From a virus, in IMG/VR virus record IMGVR_UViG_3300025110_000026, positions 1-47,705 of that record: a DNA stretch of 47,705 nucleotides. The stretch is one strand, 5' to 3'. Made by a program: the position numbers and the translations under genes. The notes beneath the pieces were generated by a model. That model had not been told where the DNA came from. It worked only from the letters and a program-made list of their open reading frames with translations, and made no database searches. Shown here in pieces: positions 27,714 through 36,500 of the stretch. Position 1 is the stretch's first letter; the number at the start of each line of letters is the position of its first letter.

Positions 27714-29924
27714 TTATTTTATTATTATTGATGAGCTTCCTTCGTTTTGATACTTTGAGAAACTAATATTTATATTTTGTTTTTCTTTTTTAACATTAGG
27801 TGCATATAAATTTCTATTACAAGCCATAACCGCTAAACCTGAGCTTATTGCAGCATCAAATCTTGTTCTATTATTTATATCAAATCTAGACCAATCATTT
27901 AATGTTCTATTAAAATACATATCACCATAGTTACCATTGGTTTTTAAACCAACATGTTCTTGTATATACATTTCAATAGCTGCTGCGTGTGCTTGTCTAA
28001 TATCTTCGCTAGAGTTAGGTATACCACCAATCTCTTTTTCCGTAGTAGATAATTTGTTCCAACTTCTATCTGGTCTGTTCATAGAATAACCTCTATAACC
28101 TCTACGCCTTAAGTAGTATAAAAGTCTAGGTTTATTATTCTCTGCTAGTATTGGCATACCATAAAATATTAATGCCATCAAAACATCTTCAAAAAACATC
28201 TCAGCAGTCTGAGGTCTAGCAATGTATTCTAAGAAGAAGTGATTAGGAGGAGCATCTTCCATAGAGAATTTGGTGAGTCCATGAAGAGCTCCTTTGGAAC
28301 CTAGCCCGTCGACCGTCCCCGAAATATCATAACTATCACATCCAAATGCTCCTATATGCTCGTTACCTGGTGTTTTATAACCATTACGTTCAATGACTTT
28401 ATTTTGCAAATGAGCAGGTGGTATCCAACTTATTTTAAACCTACCTTTTGGATCTGGATAAAATATAACTTGTGAATCTTTAATACCATTAACCCATTGA
28501 AAACTGCCAGTGTTAACTGATAAAGATCCTGATATATCCTCGTTATAATCTATTTGTTCGTATATTTTAGTTAAGTTAAATATACTATTCTTAGTTTCAT
28601 CTCTAAATGCATGCTCCTCTGTTCTAGGAAATTGCCTATAAAATTCATTTAAAGCATCAGGATCATTTTTTAATCCATCAACTTCATTCTGCCAATGCTC
28701 TAATATACCTATGTCTATGTATTCACCAAAAGGTCCTTTAACCTCTTCATCTGGTGTGTCAAATACCGGCTGACCGTACTCATCAATAAACCCTTCGTAA
28801 TTCCATTCCATAGGAATAAAAAGACTATAAAGACCAGAACTAGTTTGCCCATTTTTGTTTCTTTTAGTTATATCGGAATCTCTGTATAGTTTCTTAAAAT
28901 TTTCACCACCTTTGTCTAAAGCATTAGACGTAGATCCCATCATGCATTTACCAATAATTCTGCTACCTAACCTTAAGGTTGTTTTTGTGACCCTCCAATT
29001 GTTGAGGATATTGTTTGGCCTCTCCCACTTCCCTGATTCATCATGTACAAGGAGTTTAAGTTTCTCCCCATCGTAGGAGTTATCTCCTGTATTTTTCCAG
29101 TCGATTGTGGTGTCCAAGCCTTGTAAATCTTCTGGTTTGTCCGTGCTCGTGATACTCCGTCTGGTAAGCTTCGATGCTGGTACTCTGAAAGCGAGTTCTG
29201 TTTTAGGTCTATCCATACCGTCTTGGATTGGTTTAAAGAAGAACGGGTAGTTGACGGATATTGGCACCACTTTGTCGGTGAACATTTTCTTAGCATCGGG
29301 ACCGGACTTGGACAAAATCCCATAGCGTGCATCACTGGATATTGTTGCCAAGTTAACGGTTTCACCACTCGCCATGAAAGAGAACCCTGACCGTCTATTC
29401 TTAAGGTAACACATTCCATAAGATCGTATATCGGCCTTACAGGCTTCCCAAAAGATATAGAATAATCTATTGGCCTCACGGAAGTCTGGCTTGCCGACGT
29501 CAATTTTACTCCACTGCAAGTACATGTAATGAGTGCCAGTAATATAAGTAGGATTACTGTTGTTATAATACCATAAGCCTTCCTCTCTAATTTTGAACTC
29601 ATTTTCTATATATTCTATGTACCTCTCTTTAAACTCATTTGGATATTCTTTCCAGTCAAATATTGTTTTAATTTTATTTAATTCTTTGGGATATTCTTTT
29701 TGCTCAAACTTATTACTTTTAAACTTTACTACATTTTCAGCTTTAGGCAAGGCAACCTTTAATCCTTGTATGCTATACACATCGCCAATTTTACCAGTCT
29801 TGCTGATTACAATAACATCGTGCTCTTTGTTATAACCGTAATCCCATTTTTTGGTTTTATTAAGTCTAGATATAGTACTCTTCTTTATTGGTTCTATAAC
29901 CTTATATAAAGTTTGTTCGTACAT
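27714..29924 (-). CDS. terL: Terminase large subunit
   Basis: This 736-aa DNA-packaging motor has an ATPase and a nuclease domain. A Walker A-like loop reads KNRRSGFSF at residues 175-183, in the RRxGxS form common in terminases. LLVHDESGKW at 291-300 supplies the Walker B aspartate and catalytic glutamate. GSTSN at 330-334 fits the coupling motif. The nuclease begins near HIGAFGCDSYDISG, with an acidic metal ligand. Start and stop are coupled to the upstream gene by TAATG. The segment coding residues about 137-333 (29515-28925) is clearly more GC-rich (about 46%) than the rest, and an alternative frame is open through it. The family resemblance is to large Bacteroidota podovirus terminases. 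Confidence 0.92.
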   Translation of the reverse strand: MYEQTLYKVIEPIKKSTISRLNKTKKWDYGYNKEHDVIVISKTGKIGDVYSIQGLKVALPKAENVVKFKSNKFEQKEYPKELNKIKTIFDWKEYPNEFKERYIEYIENEFKIREEGLWYYNNSNPTYITGTHYMYLQWSKIDVGKPDFREANRLFYIFWEACKADIRSYGMCYLKNRRSGFSFMASGETVNLATISSDARYGILSKSGPDAKKMFTDKVVPISVNYPFFFKPIQDGMDRPKTELAFRVPASKLTRRSITSTDKPEDLQGLDTTIDWKNTGDNSYDGEKLKLLVHDESGKWERPNNILNNWRVTKTTLRLGSRIIGKCMMGSTSNALDKGGENFKKLYRDSDITKRNKNGQTSSGLYSLFIPMEWNYEGFIDEYGQPVFDTPDEEVKGPFGEYIDIGILEHWQNEVDGLKNDPDALNEFYRQFPRTEEHAFRDETKNSIFNLTKIYEQIDYNEDISGSLSVNTGSFQWVNGIKDSQVIFYPDPKGRFKISWIPPAHLQNKVIERNGYKTPGNEHIGAFGCDSYDISGTVDGLGSKGALHGLTKFSMEDAPPNHFFLEYIARPQTAEMFFEDVLMALIFYGMPILAENNKPRLLYYLRRRGYRGYSMNRPDRSWNKLSTTEKEIGGIPNSSEDIRQAHAAAIEMYIQEHVGLKTNGNYGDMYFNRTLNDWSRFDINNRTRFDAAISSGLAVMACNRNLYAPNVKKEKQNINISFSKYQNEGSSSIIIK
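28925..29515. other. GC-shifted island in terminase ATPase region
   Basis: Lines I counted here reach 47-48% G+C (28/60 and 29/60), while a typical neighbouring line is 27% (16/60). The segment encodes terminase residues about 137-333, the motor core, and another minus-strand frame stays open from 29602 to 28973. A smaller GC-rich patch (32/60) occurs at 28261-28320 near the nuclease motif. Confidence 0.8.
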
Positions 29925-30202
29925 TATTTAGATCTCTTTTCAGCAAAACCACCAAATGAAACATCTTTAGTTGTATCAACTGGTATTTTGTTTTCTAATA
30001 TATTCTCTTCTTCTTGTATGCGATTAAGTATTTCAAAAGCATCAAATATAGCTAGCTTTTTAGTTGCTGCTGCATTCTTTAATCTATCAGCAGATATATC
30101 ATCATCTGAATCAACTATAGCTTCTTTAGCTACTTTAATTAATTCCTCAACTGCCACTTGCCCAGCTTGGATTATACTCTTCTTCGTTTCCTTGATATTC
30201 AT
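29924..30202 (-). CDS. terS: Probable terminase small subunit
   Basis: This 92-aa protein is almost all helix: VAVEELIKVAKEAIVDSDDD, then RLKNAAATKKLAIFDAFEIL, then a short acidic tail. It sits immediately before the large terminase and shares a TAATG junction with it, the normal place for the small subunit that recognises the packaging site. I see no clear helix-turn-helix, so DNA binding is not proven. Its start at 30202 overlaps the end of the upstream tandem GroES-like gene by 56 bases, and the overlapped segment encodes well-formed helix sequence, so the overlap is likely real. No alternative internal Met exists. Confidence 0.7.
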   Translation of the reverse strand: MNIKETKKSIIQAGQVAVEELIKVAKEAIVDSDDDISADRLKNAAATKKLAIFDAFEILNRIQEEENILENKIPVDTTKDVSFGGFAEKRSK

Positions 30203-30752
30203 ATTTGATTGAAATAAAATTAGTCATAACTCTATATAGTTTTTCACCATCTATTACAAACTCATATTCACTGTTAGGTAAAAAACCCACAAGATCGCCA
30301 TTATTTATACCATAACTAATTAACTCATCATTAGTTAATTTCATTATACCTGTTAGTGGCTTTTCTTTATCAGTATCAAATTTATTGTCTTGGTGTATAG
30401 GCTTTACAAAGCAAAACCCTTTCATAGCAGACCACTTTTTATTTCTTTTGTAAGAAAATATTTGATCTTCTCTAACACAATAAGTGTTTTCGTCTATAAA
30501 GCTTCTACTGTTTTTTTCTTCACCTCTAACATTATGCCATCTTCTAAACACATTATGATGAATTATAACTTCATCACCTATTTGTAATTCAGTATCTATG
30601 GCTAAAGGTAAATGCTTTATAACAGCTTCTCTACTAACGTATTGATGATTAAAAATTTCAGTATTTAATACAAGTTCTTTATCACCAACCTTTTTAGTAT
30701 TATTATATCTAGTATCCTTTGGTTCAATTATAAAGTCATAAATACTTTTCAT
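30147..30752 (-). CDS. Tandem GroES-like protein (two chaperonin-10-like halves)
   Basis: This 201-aa protein reads as two GroES-like units. First half: strand KELVLNTEIF, VIKHLPLA, then LQIGDEVIIHHN and NTYCVREDQIFSYKR. Second half: FCFVKPIHQD, LTGIMKL, then INNGDLVGFLPNSEYEFVID and KLYRVMTNFISIKY. Each half has the GroES order of a base strand, G-x-V-type strand, xxxGDxVxF, a turn, and a final (E)xxxVxxxDIxxI strand. Classical GroES is about 97 aa with one unit. I do not see an obvious mobile loop with the GGIVL-type contact in either half, so it may be a structural or scaffold-type variant that does not cap GroEL. It lies just before the terminase genes, with TAATG coupling upstream. The assignment is my reading and was not searched. 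Confidence 0.7.
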   Translation of the reverse strand: MKSIYDFIIEPKDTRYNNTKKVGDKELVLNTEIFNHQYVSREAVIKHLPLAIDTELQIGDEVIIHHNVFRRWHNVRGEEKNSRSFIDENTYCVREDQIFSYKRNKKWSAMKGFCFVKPIHQDNKFDTDKEKPLTGIMKLTNDELISYGINNGDLVGFLPNSEYEFVIDGEKLYRVMTNFISIKYEYQGNEEEYNPSWASGS

Positions 30753-30976
30753 TAATACTGTAGATTATATTCAACAGATACAGCCATATTTTTGTTAAAA
30801 TCTTTCCATATCAAAACATCTTTTTCTTTTTTGATATAGATACTGTATTTATCGTCTTCTTCTATAATATTACAAATTGTATGCCCTCCGTAGACCTCTT
30901 GGCCCACGGAGTAATGCATAGCTTCATTTTTATAATCTTTACCAATACTAATCTTACGTATTAGCTTGCTGCTCAT
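30752..30976 (-). CDS. Small unknown protein
   Basis: I place the start at 30976 (MSSKLIRKISIGKDYKNE), giving 74 aa. A frame open from 31030 adds 18 residues, but these run through the coding region of the upstream 86-aa gene. The chosen start overlaps that gene by 23 bases. The protein is beta-rich (YSVGQEVYGGHTICNIIEED, YSIYIKKEKDVLIWKDF) and ends VSVEYNLQY. It could be a small OB-like or SH3-like binding protein, but nothing is diagnostic. The stop TAA overlaps the next start as TAATG, so it is translationally coupled to the tandem GroES-like gene. Confidence 0.65.
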   Translation of the reverse strand: MSSKLIRKISIGKDYKNEAMHYSVGQEVYGGHTICNIIEEDDKYSIYIKKEKDVLIWKDFNKNMAVSVEYNLQY

Positions 30977-31214
30977 CTTCTTTGATTGGTTCATAGGTAC
31001 CATCAACGATATTGATGCTAACTTTACCATATTCCTTTTCTAGCTTATCTTGTATTTCTTTTAACACAGTTTGGCTAGTTGCTAACTCATGAAGCATATT
31101 ATGCTTTTGAGTTTCAAGTTGTCCAATTTGCAATTGAGCTTGATTAATTATATTAACCCTTCCTTGCAACTCTTTTAACTCTTCGTCTTTGATTTTTAAT
31201 ACTATATCTTCCAT
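30954..31214 (-). CDS. Small coiled-coil protein
   Basis: This 86-aa protein is a helical hairpin-like sequence. Residues 1-60 have a strong heptad pattern (QLQIGQLETQKHNMLHELAT, VLKEIQDKLEKEYGK). A beta strand follows (VSINIVDGTY) and the protein ends in an acidic tail. Prefoldin-like small chaperones and phage assembly factors look like this, and comparable proteins are common in marine phages next to tail or head genes. Here it lies between the fibre-associated 110-aa gene and the tandem GroES-like gene, which suits an assembly-chaperone role. That role is inference only. Confidence 0.7.
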   Translation of the reverse strand: MEDIVLKIKDEELKELQGRVNIINQAQLQIGQLETQKHNMLHELATSQTVLKEIQDKLEKEYGKVSINIVDGTYEPIKEDEQQANT

Positions 31215-31261
31215 TTTACTTTGTTTTATATGATTAAATTTAATTTACTTATAAATAGGTA

Positions 31262-31594
31262 TTACACACCAATTGTTTTTGTTACTACTGTTGGTGTAAT
31301 TTTCTCAGCTATCTGATTGTCAAGAGCACTTTTTAACTCTTTAACTTTTTCTTCACCTAATCCTGATTCAACCCAACCAATTATATCTGATTCTTTAAGA
31401 TCAGCGAAAGCAGTAAAGGTACTTAAATCATCTGTATTAATAGATTCTACGCCATAAATAGTTCCTGAATTTTTATCTTTAGTATCATCTTCAGCATTTA
31501 ATCTCCAGTGAACATTAAATATTACGTCAGACTTTTTGTCTTTAGTTGGATATGTATCGACTGTCTTACAGTCCCATGTATATGTTATTGCCAT
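31262..31594 (-). CDS. Small tail-fibre-linked protein (DUF7936-like)
   Basis: This 110-aa protein starts MAITYTWDCKTVDTYPTKDK and continues SDVIFNVHWRLNAED, a pattern I have seen in small proteins located beside tail-fibre genes in marine phages (DUF7936, if I recall correctly). The C-terminus, QIAEKITPTVVTKTIGV, is also characteristic. It directly follows the 640-aa S74 fibre with only four bases between them. A tail-fibre accessory or connector role is likely. There are no catalytic residues or membrane segments. The upstream leader is A-rich without a Shine-Dalgarno sequence. Confidence 0.75.
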   Translation of the reverse strand: MAITYTWDCKTVDTYPTKDKKSDVIFNVHWRLNAEDDTKDKNSGTIYGVESINTDDLSTFTAFADLKESDIIGWVESGLGEEKVKELKSALDNQIAEKITPTVVTKTIGV

Positions 31595-31598
31595 TGTT

Positions 31599-33521
31599 TT
31601 ATTGTTTTAACGATTCTACTTCTTGTTTTAATAATTCTATTTGAGCTTGTTGTTCTTGCAGTGCTTTTGTTAAAAGAGGTACAAGTTTACTTTGATCTAT
31701 GCCTTGATGTTCAGGATTTCCTTTACTATCAACTGCATCTTTTTCACCTGAAATAGCTTCTGGAACTACATCTTGAACTTCGTGGGCTAAGAAACCATCT
31801 ACAAGTGTGTCGGTTTCATCAGCTATAAAATTAAATCTAACTGGTTTTAATTTCTTTAATCTTGTTGTTGCATCCCAAGTATATTCTAAGTTTTCTTTCA
31901 ATCTATAATCCGAAGATGTAGCATAGACCGTTGCACTTCCTGTGCTTGTGATTTTTCCTACTTCAGTATTACTAATTCTAAAACTCATGAAATAACGAGT
32001 ACCGCTACTACCTCCATTATCAGCTATAATAGCTGCATAACCTGTTGAGCCACTTTTAGCAACAAGAGCGTGTTCAGAAGCATTTACATATAATTTAACA
32101 CCAGTTACTGTTGAAGTTCCTATACCTATTTGCCCAGATGCATCAATACTCATACGTTCAGCACCATTAGTGTAAAAGTAATAAGCTCCATTAGATTCAT
32201 TATTATAAAAAACACAACCACCACCAGAGCTATATATTTGAAATTTAGCTGTATTATCTTGCTCTCTTAGTGTTAAATTATGAGTATATAATCTACCTGT
32301 ACCTTGAGTATATAAAGAAAGACCACTAGCCAATGTCATATTACCACCCGATTCAATAGTAAGTCTTGTAGAATATGCTGCACCTGTACCTGTTAAAAAA
32401 AGCAAATCGTCTTGACTACCATATATGGCAGACGTTCCTCCCGATTCTGCAACATCTGTTATAAATCTTAAGATTGCTAATCCATTAGAACCCCCATTTG
32501 ACTTAATATCGACATAACAATGTTGTCCACCCGCAGTATTTGTATTTTCAAATAATGCTGCAAATTCTCCACTTGGTGTAAATGTAGCCAAGCCATTTGA
32601 TGCAATATTGAGTTGAGTCGTTCCTCCATTTCTGAATCTTGTAAAACCTCCGTTTGTAGATATATAATTATCATTATCTGAACCGAGTCCAAAATATGTA
32701 TCTGCTGTTCCGTCAGTTTGATGTATTGTTCCTGAAATATGTAGTTTTTGATCTGGTGAAGTCGTTCCAATACCTACTTTACCGTCTGACTTAATACAAA
32801 AAGGTTCAGTAAAAGTAATAGCAGAACCTGCTGAACCAGTGTCACTTTGATAAAACGAAATACCGTTATTATCATTGCCTAATCTAAACATATTAACGTA
32901 ACCGCTTATACGTCTTTTCCATGTGCCATCAAAATATGCATTGTATGATAGATATGTGCTATTAATTCCATTTAACTGAAATAAAGAAGTAGCATCTTTT
33001 ATTTGTAATTGTCTATCATCTGCCCTCTGAGCAGTTGGGGTTGCTCCAATGCCCACATCACCACTAAAATTTGAAATACCTCCCGCCGCTGTACTTAATG
33101 CTAATGTTCCATTGTGATATAAGTCAACAGCACCATTTGGTGTTAATTTTAACATATCAGCACCACCAGCGTCTATAAAACTCACAGGTAAATCTGTCTG
33201 TGTTTTTATATAAGTTACATTTGAACTATGATAAATATCTACGTCGTTACCAGTTCCTACACGTATTACAGCATTATCTGCAAACTGCAATAAATTAGCT
33301 GAAGTATCCCATACAGCATTATAACTAGCACCAGTGAAAGTGACATCACCTGAAATAGTTAATCCTGTAAGTGTGCCAAGGGATGTAATATTGCTCTGTG
33401 ATGCACCCGTAACTGTGGCCGCTGTACCAGTGGTGTTTTGATTCCAAGTTGGAACAGTTCCAGTTAATTTAGAATAATCTAAACCTCCAATAAGATCGCT
33501 TGTTACTAACGTTAATGCCAT
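31599..33521 (-). CDS. Tail fibre with S74 intramolecular chaperone (short)
   Basis: This 640-aa protein starts MALTLVTSDLIGGLDYSKLT, followed by Gly/Ser/Thr-rich beta repeats (residues about 40-510) typical of trimeric tail fibres. The last roughly 110 residues are a peptidase S74 chaperone: SSDYRLKENL places the catalytic Ser and Lys five residues apart, followed by PVRFNFI and GFLAHEVQDVVPEA, then a coiled coil, TKALQEQQAQIELLKQEVES. In this family the domain trimerises the fibre and then cleaves itself off. The start shares a TAATG junction with the 1708-aa fibre, so the two are probably made together. An N-terminal segment (ATVTGASQSNITSLGTLT) is nearly duplicated within the longer fibre. 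Confidence 0.88.
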   Translation of the reverse strand: MALTLVTSDLIGGLDYSKLTGTVPTWNQNTTGTAATVTGASQSNITSLGTLTGLTISGDVTFTGASYNAVWDTSANLLQFADNAVIRVGTGNDVDIYHSSNVTYIKTQTDLPVSFIDAGGADMLKLTPNGAVDLYHNGTLALSTAAGGISNFSGDVGIGATPTAQRADDRQLQIKDATSLFQLNGINSTYLSYNAYFDGTWKRRISGYVNMFRLGNDNNGISFYQSDTGSAGSAITFTEPFCIKSDGKVGIGTTSPDQKLHISGTIHQTDGTADTYFGLGSDNDNYISTNGGFTRFRNGGTTQLNIASNGLATFTPSGEFAALFENTNTAGGQHCYVDIKSNGGSNGLAILRFITDVAESGGTSAIYGSQDDLLFLTGTGAAYSTRLTIESGGNMTLASGLSLYTQGTGRLYTHNLTLREQDNTAKFQIYSSGGGCVFYNNESNGAYYFYTNGAERMSIDASGQIGIGTSTVTGVKLYVNASEHALVAKSGSTGYAAIIADNGGSSGTRYFMSFRISNTEVGKITSTGSATVYATSSDYRLKENLEYTWDATTRLKKLKPVRFNFIADETDTLVDGFLAHEVQDVVPEAISGEKDAVDSKGNPEHQGIDQSKLVPLLTKALQEQQAQIELLKQEVESLKQ

Positions 33522-36500
33522 TATCCTTCTAGTGTTTGAATTCTTGATTTAAGGTCTTCTATAATGGTTTGTTGTTCTTGGATTGCTTTAACGAGTGTTG
33601 GTATCATATCACCCATTTTAAGGAATTTTTTATTTTCTGTTTCATTATATTTTTGCTCACTAACTAAATCAGGCAAAATCTCTTCAACTTCTTGAGCAAC
33701 AAAACCCGCTATATTTTTTCCATCGTCATTCTTCCAGTCAAACCTTCTTGGTTGTAGTTTTATTACTTCATCTAATCCTGTTTCTAATGGTTTAATATTT
33801 TCTTTTAAAGAAATATCACTAAGGCTATTAATAGAAGTTGATTGAGCAACTATTTGTCCAGCTCCAGTTACATAAAATCTCCATGCACCATTTGTAGTAT
33901 CATAGAGATAGTAACTAGCAAGATTATTAGCAATTGAAGTATACATTTCTCCATTAGTATCAAATCTATACCCAGCTGAACCAACTGCGATGGCGCTTCT
34001 TGCAATTGTCAAAATACCGTCATCGTTTATACGCATGCGCTCTGTTATAGCACCTCCATGAAGTCTTGTCCAAAACGACATATTACCTCCGTAATGACCA
34101 TCAGTGCTAGTTTCATCTCTTCCTACATGTATTTCTCCAAGTGAAGTTGTATCATTAGCAGTTGATCTGTATCTTCCTTCAAAAATTAATTTGTTAGCAT
34201 TTCCAGAGTTCCAAGCAGATTGATTACTTAGATATGTTTGATTATCACTATAACTTACAAATCTATTGCCACTTGTATTTGCAAATGTTATATCACCACT
34301 ACTACCAAGAGTTATCCAGTCATATCCTGCATTTCCACCAAGTTTCATGGTATTATCTCCATGATCAAACGATATATGACCAGCAAGTTCTTGAGCATGA
34401 CCGCTGGTTCCATCTGCAAAACAAAGCCAAAATTTTTCACCCGAACCACTTAAAAATGTTACACCATCTTCATCAGGCGCTTTAACAACTAATCTATTAG
34501 CATAATAATTAAATGCAGAATCACCTATACCTAAATTACCACCATTAGAGAGTCTCATTTTTTCAGAACCAGAAACATTAATTCTTAAATCAGCACCAGC
34601 ACCCCCACTATCATCATCATCTACTCCTATGAATAAACCATCTCCTTGATTCCGTATTACATGATAATAACTTTGACCTGTTTGGGCAATTTTAAGTCCT
34701 GTTACATCTGATGCAGTTATTGTAGTTTCACCTGTTGATGCGATGGTAACACGCTGAACACCAGCAGTTCTAAAAGACATAGCATCACCATTGTGATTAT
34801 ATTCAACACCTCCCATATACATTTGGGTACTGCTAGTACCATCTGAAAATCTTAATGCTCCTCTACCTGTTGCTTTAGTATCCCCAAGACACGCTATTGT
34901 TATACCCGGTGTTGGTACAGAACCATCAACTCCACTAGCAACAACTAAATCATCGGATTCACCGTCATAAGAGCCAGGCGAAGTAGTTCCAATACCTACT
35001 TTACCATTAGCTAATGCTGTAATTACAGGTGTATAATTACCTGCGGTTGTATCAGATCCTGTTCCAGTTGCTCCATCAACACTTATCTCAAAAGCCGTTG
35101 AAACGTTTTCTTGTACACCAATCATCCAGTTATAATGATTTCCTGTAGTATGGAAAAATATATCTGGAGAACCATTACTTATTTCAAGGTTGCCACTAGT
35201 ATTAATTGAACCTGCGAAAGTTGCATTTTGACTAGCGTCTAAAGTTAATGCTGTTGTAGTTCCATTTGTTCTTATTAAAGCAGATGCTGAGGTATCTAAA
35301 TATAAATTACCTGATTTTGCTTGTGCTCTAAGTGAAGATGCACCTGAAATATGATTAGCTCCTGTAAATTCTACTTCTCCACCACTTGCTATTGTCATTG
35401 CATTAGTTGCACTAGTATGACCAATAGTGGTACCATTTATAATTACATTGTCTACTGTTAATGTTGTTAATGTACCTAGTGAAGTAATATTACTTTGTGC
35501 TGCACCAGTTACTGTAGCCGCTGTTCCAGACGTATTACCCGTGACATTGCCTGTTAAATTACCAGAAAATGCCGTAGCTGTTACTGTTCCTGTTGATGGG
35601 TTATAAGTAAGATTACCATCCATCTCAAGACCCACATTACCTGTAGAGGATGTTGCTCCTTCAACAAAAGTAATTAAGTTATTTTCACTTGTACTTTCAT
35701 TATCAGTAACTAAGACATGAGAAGAATTTGTAGCATTTGTCACAGTAACACCAGCTATAACTGTATTTAAAGCTGTACCATTTACTGTAATTGCATCTGC
35801 TTCTAAAGTACCATCAATATCAGCATCACCACTTATATCTAAAGTAGCTGCATCAAGTTCACCACTAATGGTTATATTTCTACCACCAGTAATGTCTTTA
35901 TTTGAATCTGTTATAATAGCTTTACTAGCTATTACTGTTCCGTTTGTTATTCCATCAATAAGGTTAATATCTGCAGCACTTGCTGTAATTGCTGTACCAT
36001 TTATTGATAAAGCATCAGTTTCAAGTGTGCCATCTATATCAACATCACCTGATATATCAAGTGAACTTGCTGATATTGCACCACCACTATTGTTTAATAC
36101 TGTGAAAGAAATAACTTCAACATTGGATAAATTAGGGGGAGCTTCTGAGAATGTTAATGTTGTACCACTTGTAGAATATGTGGATTTTAATTGATAAACA
36201 CCGTTTATATAAACCTGTGTAGTGTTTTCGTGTGTTGGGGTGTGATCTAGAGTAAATGCAGTTGTACTGCCATTACCAGTAAAGTTTTTTAGTTTAATAA
36301 CTGAATTAGCACTATCACCACTAACCCAATTAGTACCTGAACCAGTAGATGACAACAATTGACCGTTAGTACCTAAATCACCACTAGAATCTTTAAAACC
36401 ACCTGAAACACTAATAGAACCAGCAATTAGTTGGTCTACTTGTAAGTCTTCATGGTTTGATCCAAGCTTTAATTCAAACTTAGGACCTGTTGTACTATAT

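Noticed and set aside
30977-31030. N-terminal extension of the 74-aa protein
   Set aside because: The extra 18 codons lie wholly within the upstream gene and the sequence does not resemble the rest; the inner Met gives a usual short overlap.
31215-31261. AT palindrome (AATTAAATTTAATT-like) in the leader of the 86-aa gene
   Set aside because: Short AT-only palindromes are expected by chance at this base composition.
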